Positions 1-5,656 of a DNA stretch of 14,703 bases are shown piece after piece (positions within the stretch are counted from its first letter, which is position 1; each line of letters opens with the position of its first letter). The stretch comes from CG1-02-35-72 sp964564475. Lineage in GTDB: Bacteria > Bacteroidota > Bacteroidia > Flavobacteriales > Flavobacteriaceae. Location: NCBI GenBank assembly GCA_964564475.1, contig CAZMBM010000052.1:1-14703 (forward strand). The letters run 5' to 3'. The notes beneath the pieces are model-generated. The model was not told the origin of the DNA. It searched no databases and saw only the letters and a program-made list of their open reading frames with translations. The position numbers and the translations under genes were made by a program.

Positions 1-55
1 CCGGAGAGCGGCGAGGAGGTCACGCGGCTGCTCGCCGAGCACGGCGAGGAGGCGC
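1..55. other. GC-rich segment, probable chimeric join at the contig edge
   Basis: By count 43 of these 55 bases are G or C (78%), while the sequence after base 56 is strongly AT-rich. The 10-mer GGCGAGGAGG occurs twice (10-19 and 43-52). Read in the frame of the following gene it gives a charged helix-like peptide containing VTRLLAEHGEEAL, with codon use (CTG, CTC, GCC, GAG) typical of a high-GC genome such as an actinobacterium. The switch is abrupt, within a few bases of 55. I read it as an assembly or library chimera, not a real feature of this chromosome. Confidence 0.6.
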
Positions 56-735
56 TAAAACATTTTAAAGGAAATACATACATCCTTTTGCCAAATAATT
101 ATTTACGCGATTTTCAAGCCCAATTTTCACAAATGGTTGAAGTGCTAAGTGTAGAGGCCGATACCTTGTTTTTTAAATTGACAACTAATGCGGTTAAAAA
201 GGTTAAGATTAAACCCAATTTAAAGATAGATTTTAAAATGGGTTATAATTTTTCAAAACCACTTGTAATTTTACCGGATTCTGTTGTGTTACAAGGTCCA
301 AAACCTTGGCTGGATTCGATTGATGAAGTTATTACAGAACCTCTAATTTTAAAAGACTTATCTGAAGATACAACGCAAAAAGTAGCTCTTAAAAAATGGC
401 AAAACTCAAAATTAAATTACGATGTTTCTACAGTAACAATCGCCGTTTATGTAGATAAATTTACAGAAACGAGCTTGATTACATCGTTTGAAATAATAAA
501 TGTACCCCCAAATTACACTATTTCAACCATTCCGAAAGAAGTACAGGTAAAATATCAGGTGAGCTTGAGCAATTTTAATAAAGTGACACCGCAAATGTTC
601 AAAATTGTAAGTGACTATGCTTTGTCATCTAAAGATAGTTTGCCTTATTTAATACCACGAGTTGTAAAAAAACCTGCTTTTGTTAAATCGGTTACAATTA
701 TTCCTAACAGAATTGAATATTTGATAAAAAAATGA
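1..735 (+). CDS. YbbR-like domain protein, 5' end missing and joined to foreign-looking DNA
   Basis: This is the C-terminal part of a YbbR-like protein. The frame is open from the first base of the window to TGA at 733-735, 244 residues in all. The recognisable protein starts around codon 20 (LKHFKGNTYI), because the first ~55 bases are GC-rich and look unrelated. The body is beta-rich with YbbR-type repeats, for example KVKIKPNLKIDFKMGY, the VVLQGPKPWLDSI turn and a second unit ending IPNRIEYLIKK. In the family an N-terminal membrane helix anchors extracytoplasmic YbbR repeats; in Firmicutes the relative CdaR modulates the diadenylate cyclase CdaA. Here the role is unknown and the helix would lie to the left. 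The stop overlaps coaE by ATGA, so the two are probably translationally coupled. A TTG at 88 could start a frame but is only an internal leucine codon. Assignment rests on the fold-like repeats and the coaE neighbour. Confidence 0.75.
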   Translation, partial: PESGEEVTRLLAEHGEEALKHFKGNTYILLPNNYLRDFQAQFSQMVEVLSVEADTLFFKLTTNAVKKVKIKPNLKIDFKMGYNFSKPLVILPDSVVLQGPKPWLDSIDEVITEPLILKDLSEDTTQKVALKKWQNSKLNYDVSTVTIAVYVDKFTETSLITSFEIINVPPNYTISTIPKEVQVKYQVSLSNFNKVTPQMFKIVSDYALSSKDSLPYLIPRVVKKPAFVKSVTIIPNRIEYLIKK

Positions 736-1325
736 TAGTTGTAGGGCTTACAGGAGGTATAGGAAGTGGTAAAACCACAGTTGCAAAGTTATTTGAAGAA
801 CTGGGAGTACCTGTTTTTTTTGCAGATAATGAAGCCAAAAAGCTCATGCAAGAATCACCAAGCTTAAGATCTAAAATTCGCGCGACATTTGGCGATAAGG
901 CTTATCTGAACAACACGCTTAACAGAAGTTATTTGGCCAACTTGGTATTTACAGATAAAAACAATTTAGAACGCTTAAACAAACTGGTGCACCCTGTTGT
1001 AAAAGCACATTTTAAAAATTGGATTTCAGAACAAGAGGCATCTTACGTAATCTATGAAAATGCCATACTGTTTGAAATAGGTTCAGATAAAGATTGTGAT
1101 TTTATAATTGTTATTTCGGCAGACCAAGAAACGCGAATTAAACGCGTCATAAAACGCGATGGTGTAACACGTCTTGACGTCTTGAACAGAATTAATAATC
1201 AATGGGATGTTAAAAAAAAGGAACATCTGGCGGATGCTGTTATAATTAATGATAACAATAAGCCTTTAAAATATCAAGTTCTTAAGATACAATCAGAGAT
1301 AAAGCAGAAGTTTAATCTTGATTGA
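732..1325 (+). CDS. coaE: dephospho-CoA kinase
   Basis: Dephospho-CoA kinase performs the last step of coenzyme A synthesis: ATP-dependent phosphorylation of the 3'-hydroxyl of dephospho-CoA, in the cytoplasm. The 197 residues match the family length of about 200. The Walker A loop GGIGSGKT spans residues 8-15, with lysine 14. FADNEAKKLM (30-39) carries the catalytic aspartate of the family's DAD motif as D32. LNKLVHPVV holds the conserved HP of the CoA-binding part, and a basic lid segment (RIKRVIKRDGVTR) follows around 130-145. The ATG at 732 overlaps the TGA of the YbbR-like gene by four bases, indicating an operon. About 105 bases separate it from the next gene. Nothing is missing; confidence is high. 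Confidence 0.96.
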   Translation: MIVVGLTGGIGSGKTTVAKLFEELGVPVFFADNEAKKLMQESPSLRSKIRATFGDKAYLNNTLNRSYLANLVFTDKNNLERLNKLVHPVVKAHFKNWISEQEASYVIYENAILFEIGSDKDCDFIIVISADQETRIKRVIKRDGVTRLDVLNRINNQWDVKKKEHLADAVIINDNNKPLKYQVLKIQSEIKQKFNLD

Positions 1326-1430
1326 AAAAATCTTCATTATTTTCTTAAAATATTGTTAAAAACTAAATGTTTTTTGCATAATGTCTTACAATTATAAGAA
1401 TATTAACAATTTAAGAGTTATTTTTGAGCG

Positions 1431-3002
1431 ATGGGTAAAAGATTATTTATTTCGCTAATTACTTTGATGAGTATTTCTTTGATAGGAATAATAGCCGTTC
1501 AAGTTTATTGGATTAACAATACGATTGAAATTAGAGAAAATCAATTTTCTAATGATGTTAAATTTGCTTTGGCCAATGTTTCAGATAATATTCAAAATCG
1601 CGAAATTAACGATTATTACAAAGAGTTTACACCTTTAATTGACTCAGCCAGAATGGCTAAACAAGGTATTATTAAAAATCTGTTTTACAGTAAAATAGAC
1701 ACGAGTACTAACGAGATATTTACCTTTAGACAAAGTATATTAGAGAATAATTATAAATCGCCTTTGACAAATTTACGTTTAAATGTGGATACTCTAAAGT
1801 TTAAATCATTTTATAGTAAATCGGTAAAAGAGGTCTCTAAACTCAGTAAAATATCTAAGGATATAAGTCAATTAACCCCCGAACAAAAATTTGTAAAAAT
1901 AGGGAAGCTAATAGGACTTGAAAAAATACAATTCGAAGATTTTTTTAAAGAAATAGCTCCACGAAAACCTATTTACAAAAGGGTTACAAAAAACGAATTA
2001 AAATATAATTTAGATTTTGAGCTAGGTCAGAGGGGAGTGTTAACCGACTATGAGTTTGCTATTTACAGCAGTAATTTTCCAACAAAAATAAAATCGACTC
2101 ATTTTAAATTGAATAAAGGCAAAACCTATAAAGTCCCTTTATTTTTAAATGATAAGGGCACGAGTAATTATTATTTGTACGTCAGTTTCCCTAAGAAAAA
2201 AGAATATATATTAAGTGCCATTTCTAAAATATTAATTCTAGGCGCCTTTTTTATTCTCATAATAGCCTTTGCCTACGGAAGTGCTATTTATCAACTCATA
2301 AAGCAAAAACAAATTTCTCAAATTAAGACAGAATTTATCAATAATATGACGCATGAGTTTAAAACACCTATTGCCACAATTAACTTGGCTTTAGATGCGA
2401 TTAAGAATCCTAAAATTATTGATAATAAAGAAAAGATTTTGAATTATGTAAAAATGATTCGCGAAGAAAATAAACGCATGCACAAGCAGGTTGAAAATGT
2501 TTTGCGTATCTCAAAATTAGAAAAAAATCAACTCGACATCAGTAAAGAAATTGTTGATATAAGCGATTTGTTAGAAGATGCCATATCTCACGTTAAACTA
2601 ATTGTAGAAAATAAGGGAGGATATATTCATACGCATTTTAATGCCACTCTTGATGAAGTTCATGCCAGTCCATTCCATTTAAAAAATACCTTTATTAATG
2701 TTCTAGATAATGCTATAAAATATTCTGAAGAAGGCCCTAAAATAGATGTTTATACAGAGACAGTAGGAAATGAATTGCTTATCAAATTTGTAGATCAAGG
2801 TATTGGAATGAGTAAAAATGTTCAAAAACAAGTTTTTAACAAATTTTACAGAGAACAAACCGGTAATGTACACAACGTCAAAGGACACGGACTTGGATTG
2901 GCTTATGTAAAAAAAATAATTGAATTTCACGATGGCACAGTTAGTGTTACAAGTGAAAAGGGTAAAGGCAGCACTTTTACAATAAAATTGACACTGATTT
3001 AA
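1431..3002 (+). CDS. membrane sensor histidine kinase, RprX-like
   Basis: This is a HisKA-type sensor kinase of 523 residues that probably phosphorylates the regulator encoded 10 bases downstream. One membrane helix lies at about 5-28 and a second at about 263-288. Between them are ~235 residues of extracytoplasmic sensor domain that I cannot assign to a known fold. No HAMP domain is obvious: the second helix runs straight into QKQISQIKTEFINNMTHEF. The H-box is MTHEFKTP with H308; the N-box is LKNTFINVLDNAIKY (N423, N427); G1 is DQGIGM (455-460); the F-box is FNKFYREQ; G2 is GHGLGL (485-490). All catalytic boxes are intact. With the next gene it resembles the RprX/RprY pair of Bacteroides; this rests mainly on the regulator, and the signal sensed is unknown. 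Confidence 0.93.
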   Translation: MGKRLFISLITLMSISLIGIIAVQVYWINNTIEIRENQFSNDVKFALANVSDNIQNREINDYYKEFTPLIDSARMAKQGIIKNLFYSKIDTSTNEIFTFRQSILENNYKSPLTNLRLNVDTLKFKSFYSKSVKEVSKLSKISKDISQLTPEQKFVKIGKLIGLEKIQFEDFFKEIAPRKPIYKRVTKNELKYNLDFELGQRGVLTDYEFAIYSSNFPTKIKSTHFKLNKGKTYKVPLFLNDKGTSNYYLYVSFPKKKEYILSAISKILILGAFFILIIAFAYGSAIYQLIKQKQISQIKTEFINNMTHEFKTPIATINLALDAIKNPKIIDNKEKILNYVKMIREENKRMHKQVENVLRISKLEKNQLDISKEIVDISDLLEDAISHVKLIVENKGGYIHTHFNATLDEVHASPFHLKNTFINVLDNAIKYSEEGPKIDVYTETVGNELLIKFVDQGIGMSKNVQKQVFNKFYREQTGNVHNVKGHGLGLAYVKKIIEFHDGTVSVTSEKGKGSTFTIKLTLI

Positions 3003-3012
3003 ATAAAATATT

Positions 3013-3708
3013 ATGGAACAAAAACGCATACTTTTAGTAGAAGACGACCAAAATTTTGGAACGGTTTTAAAAGATTATTTAACATTAAATGACTATGATG
3101 TAACACTTGCCAAAGATGGGTTAGAAGGTTTAATAATGTATAAAAACGACATTTTTGATATGTGTATCCTAGATGTTATGATGCCTAGAAAAGACGGTTT
3201 TTCATTAGCAAAAGATATTAGAGCAACAAATAAAGAGATTCCTATTATTTTTCTTACGGCCAAAACTCTTAAAGAAGATGTGCTAAAAGGCTACCAAGTA
3301 GGTGCAGATGATTACTTAAACAAACCTTTTGATTCTGAAGTGTTACTCTATAAAGTGAAGGCTATTATGCAACGTAAAGAATCAGAAAAAGAGGTAGAAG
3401 ATGAAGCCTTTGAATTTGAAATAGGTAAGTTTCATCTTAACTCTAAATTAAGACAGCTCTCTCTTAACGGAAATGTTAGAAAACTATCACCTAAAGAAAA
3501 TAAACTACTTAAACTTCTGGTAATGCACATTAACGATTTAATGCCTCGCGAATTGGCCTTGACCAAAATTTGGCGTGATGACAATTATTTTACTTCCAGA
3601 AGTATGGATGTGTATATAGCTAAATTGCGAAAGTACCTTAAAGATGATCCTAATGTAGAAATCATCAATATCCACGGAGAAGGGTTTAGACTGGTTGACA
3701 ATAAATAG
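3013..3708 (+). CDS. OmpR/PhoB-family response regulator, RprY-like
   Basis: This is a two-domain DNA-binding response regulator of 231 residues. The receiver covers about 4-118, with acidic pocket D11/D12, phosphoacceptor D54 (CILDVMMP), T82 and K104 (NKPF). A winged-helix effector domain of the OmpR/PhoB type covers about 133-229, with LSPKENKLLKLL and the recognition region SRSMDVYIAKLRKYL. The stretch EIPIIFLTAKTLKEDVLKG through GADDY closely resembles what I recall of Bacteroides RprY, so I place it in that subfamily. It starts 10 bases after the kinase stop, so the pair is almost certainly cotranscribed. Hairpins right after the stop suggest that transcription ends here. Confidence 0.95.
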   Translation: MEQKRILLVEDDQNFGTVLKDYLTLNDYDVTLAKDGLEGLIMYKNDIFDMCILDVMMPRKDGFSLAKDIRATNKEIPIIFLTAKTLKEDVLKGYQVGADDYLNKPFDSEVLLYKVKAIMQRKESEKEVEDEAFEFEIGKFHLNSKLRQLSLNGNVRKLSPKENKLLKLLVMHINDLMPRELALTKIWRDDNYFTSRSMDVYIAKLRKYLKDDPNVEIINIHGEGFRLVDNK

Positions 3709-3748
3709 CTTTTTAAACTCTTAAAAAGCAACGGCCTTATTTTTAAGG
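3708..3748 (+). terminator. two AT-rich hairpins after the response regulator gene
   Basis: The first hairpin begins on the last base of the stop codon: nine-base arm GCTTTTTAA (3708-3716), four-base loop, perfectly complementary arm TTAAAAAGC (3721-3729). A smaller one follows: CCTTA (3735-3739), loop of four T, TAAGG (3744-3748), then T-rich sequence. The position between two transcription units and the T-rich tail fit intrinsic termination, though the stems are AT-rich and so not very stable. Confidence 0.55.
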
Positions 3749-3777
3749 TATTGTATTTTCTTATTATCCCTAGTCAG

Positions 3778-3809
3778 TTGTTATCGCTACCGCTAATTGC
3801 GTATATTTG
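3778..3809 (+). promoter_or_regulatory. Bacteroidota-type promoter for the YciO-like gene
   Basis: TTG at 3778-3780 is followed after 21 bases by TATATTTG at 3802-3809, an exact match to the -7 consensus TAnnTTTG used by the primary sigma factor of Bacteroidota; the spacing lies within the usual range. It lies after the hairpins and about 50 bases before the ATG at 3859, where an independent promoter would be expected. No start-site data. Confidence 0.55.
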
Positions 3810-3858
3810 TCTGTGAGTCTTAAGTAAATAAGATTACTAAAAAATTAGCATACCTGTT

Positions 3859-4485
3859 ATGGCTGAATTTATAAAATTGTACCACCAAAACCCGAATCAA
3901 AAAGAAATAGCACATATTGTAGCCATTTTAAAAAAAGGCGGACTGATAATTTATCCCACAGATACCGTTTACGGAATGGGTTGCGATATTACCCATAAAA
4001 AAGCTTTAGAAAAAATAGCCCGCATTAAAGGTGTTAAAGTAGCAAAGGCAAATTTCTCATTTATATGTAACGATTTGAGTCACCTTTCCGATTATGTAAA
4101 GCAAATAGATACAGCCACTTATAAACTTTTAAAACAAGCCTTACCCGGTGCTTATACTTTTATGTTACAGGGTAATTCAAAATTACCTAAATATTTTAAA
4201 CAAAAAAAGACGGTAGGAATAAGAGTCCCCGATAATAGTATTGCAAGAAAAATTGTGGAGACTTTGGGTAATCCTATTATATCGACATCTATTTACGACG
4301 ACGACGAAATTATTGAATATACAACCGATCCGGAATTGATTTACGAAAAATGGAAGAATTTAGTCGATATTGTTATTGATGGTGGCTACGGTGGCAATGT
4401 TCCTTCTACCGTGGTCGATTTAAGCTCAGAACCTTTTACAATACTCCGAGAAGGAAAGGGCTCCTTAGATTTATTTAGTCTTTAG
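3859..4485 (+). CDS. Sua5/YciO/YrdC-family protein, YciO type
   Basis: It belongs to the family that includes TsaC/Sua5, which make threonylcarbamoyl-AMP from threonine, bicarbonate and ATP for the t6A modification of tRNAs reading ANN codons. The nucleotide-binding YPTDTVYGMG lies at 32-41, with TVGIRVPD at 118-125. The 208-residue length and the C-terminal half, including VDIVIDGGYGGNVPSTVVDL and REGKG, match E. coli YciO (206 residues) much better than TsaC (190). The SxN motif of TsaC/Sua5 is replaced by S142-T-S144, as in YciO. Automatic annotation will call it threonylcarbamoyladenylate synthase; whether it makes that product at a useful rate is uncertain. The gene has its own likely promoter, and its last 11 bases overlap the end of the convergent gene. 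Confidence 0.88.
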   Translation: MAEFIKLYHQNPNQKEIAHIVAILKKGGLIIYPTDTVYGMGCDITHKKALEKIARIKGVKVAKANFSFICNDLSHLSDYVKQIDTATYKLLKQALPGAYTFMLQGNSKLPKYFKQKKTVGIRVPDNSIARKIVETLGNPIISTSIYDDDEIIEYTTDPELIYEKWKNLVDIVIDGGYGGNVPSTVVDLSSEPFTILREGKGSLDLFSL

Positions 4486-5101
4486 AGAGTTCTTTGTAGT
4501 TCTTCTTTAACCTTTTTAATAAGATACCATAAATAAGTCGGTAAAATAAGAGCAATAAACCCACGATGGCGGCAACTATTAATACAGCAATAACTACAGC
4601 TATTATAAGCATTGTATTTAAACTTAGGCCTGATTGAGATACGCTTAACTTTGAAATAAAATCGTCGTTAGAAAAAATAAAGTACAATACAACCGCAAAG
4701 CTAAAAATGAGCACACCAATATTGTACAAAACATAATTATAAACAGTTTTTCGTGTTTTTAAGATATCTTCCATCAATTTTTGGGTACTACTGGCTGCCG
4801 AAATAGAGCGGTAGTTTATATAAAATAAGATGATGAAAACAAATATTATGACATAATTAATAATGTTTAAGACGTACATAAAATTGTAAAGTCCCAAGGC
4901 GCGTATTTTATCCCAATCGGTATCAACCAGTAGCGCTACAAGCGTCCACAAACAAAACTCTAATATGCTTATGTAGAAAATCCATTTGACTATGGAAGTC
5001 GATTTTTTATGCAACATTTTTTGTATATCATCATAACTAAATTGTAATTTACTACTTTTCTGATCTTTCCAAACCTCTTTTAAATTGTCTAAATTTGTCA
5101 T
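4475..5101 (-). CDS. four-helix membrane protein, probable partner of the ECF sigma factor
   Basis: This 208-residue protein has no enzyme motif that I recognise. A charged cytoplasmic N-terminus of about 38 residues (LDNLKEVWKDQKS, then SYDDIQKMLHKKS) precedes four predicted membrane helices at about 39-60, 73-97, 122-144 and 163-190, with a basic C-terminal tail. It starts 4 bases after the sigma factor stop, so the two are cotranscribed and probably coupled. Similar flavobacterial proteins next to ECF sigma genes are often mislabelled beta-carotene monooxygenase. By position and architecture (soluble helical N-terminus plus membrane anchor) I infer an anti-sigma or sigma-associated membrane protein. 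There is no zinc-binding HxxxCxxC anti-sigma motif. The gene end overlaps the YciO-like gene by 11 bases. Confidence 0.8.
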   Translation of the reverse strand: MTNLDNLKEVWKDQKSSKLQFSYDDIQKMLHKKSTSIVKWIFYISILEFCLWTLVALLVDTDWDKIRALGLYNFMYVLNIINYVIIFVFIILFYINYRSISAASSTQKLMEDILKTRKTVYNYVLYNIGVLIFSFAVVLYFIFSNDDFISKLSVSQSGLSLNTMLIIAVVIAVLIVAAIVGLLLLFYRLIYGILLKRLKKNYKELSKD

Positions 5102-5105
5102 AATA

Positions 5106-5597
5106 TCAGGGGTTTAATAATTCTTTTAATTTTGTTTTAGCACGATTCATTTTAACACGTGCATTGACTTCTGTAATACCTAATGTTTCAGATATTTCTC
5201 TGTACGATTTATCTTCTAAATACAATAAGCACAAGGCTTTTTCTATATCAGATAATTGTCTGATGGCCTTGTAAAGCAGGGCTAATTGTTGGTCTTTTGT
5301 AGGGTCGTAATCGTGGAATTCTAACTCTTTTAAATTGTCGTACATCTCTGATGTGACAATTTGTCTTTTCGATTTTCTATAGAGCGATATGGCTGTGTTT
5401 AAGGCCACTCTATACATCCATGTACTAAATTTTGAGTCGCCTCTAAATTTAGGATAGGCACGCCACAGTTGGATAGTGATTTCTTGAAATAAATCTTTAT
5501 GAGCACTTTCAGACGATGTGTACGCCCTACATACCTTGTGAATTATATTCTGATTTTTTTCTAAATCTTCGGTAAACCGATGTTTTAAATCTTCCAC
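5106..5597 (-). CDS. ECF-type RNA polymerase sigma factor
   Basis: An extracytoplasmic-function sigma factor of 163 residues that directs RNA polymerase to a specific set of promoters. Region 2 covers about 12-77, with the core-binding segment DLFQEITIQLWRAYPKF and the DNA-melting segment KFSTWMYRVALNTA. Region 4 covers about 105-160, with the helix-turn-helix SYREISETLGITEVNARVKM. Regions 1.1 and 3 are absent, as usual for the class. The start is GTG at 5597: two codons upstream the frame meets TAG, and the length from GTG fits the family. A TATTTTTG box lies about 30 bases upstream. It is followed after 4 bases by the membrane protein gene. The target genes cannot be told from the sequence. 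Confidence 0.93.
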   Translation of the reverse strand: MEDLKHRFTEDLEKNQNIIHKVCRAYTSSESAHKDLFQEITIQLWRAYPKFRGDSKFSTWMYRVALNTAISLYRKSKRQIVTSEMYDNLKELEFHDYDPTKDQQLALLYKAIRQLSDIEKALCLLYLEDKSYREISETLGITEVNARVKMNRAKTKLKELLNP

Positions 5598-5624
5598 ACT
5601 CTAAGTTAGTTACCCTATTGGTAG

Positions 5625-5632
5625 CAAAAATA
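5625..5632 (-). promoter_or_regulatory. possible -7 element for the sigma factor operon
   Basis: The minus strand reads TATTTTTG here, an exact TAnnTTTG match, with the GTG start about 28 bases downstream, giving a short plausible leader. I see no TTG at the expected -33 distance, so the assignment rests on one box. It would let the sigma/membrane-protein pair be transcribed apart from the upstream peptidase gene. Confidence 0.38.
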
Positions 5633-5656
5633 GCTTATTTGTTACGATTTTTTTGA

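Noticed and set aside
88..90. TTG as start codon of the YbbR-like gene
   Set aside because: It lies in the middle of recognisable protein sequence (GNTYILLPNNYL), the frame is open upstream, and no membrane helix follows it; it is an ordinary leucine codon.
1419..1426. TATTTTTG just before the histidine kinase gene as a -7 promoter box
   Set aside because: It matches TAnnTTTG exactly but ends 4 bases before the ATG, so transcription would begin in the start codon, and there is no TTG at the -33 distance. The region is T-rich enough for a chance match.
2703..3029. 108-codon minus-strand open frame over the kinase end and regulator start
   Set aside because: It runs antisense through the kinase N, G1 and G2 boxes; the cysteine- and phenylalanine-rich translation is typical of a shadow frame.
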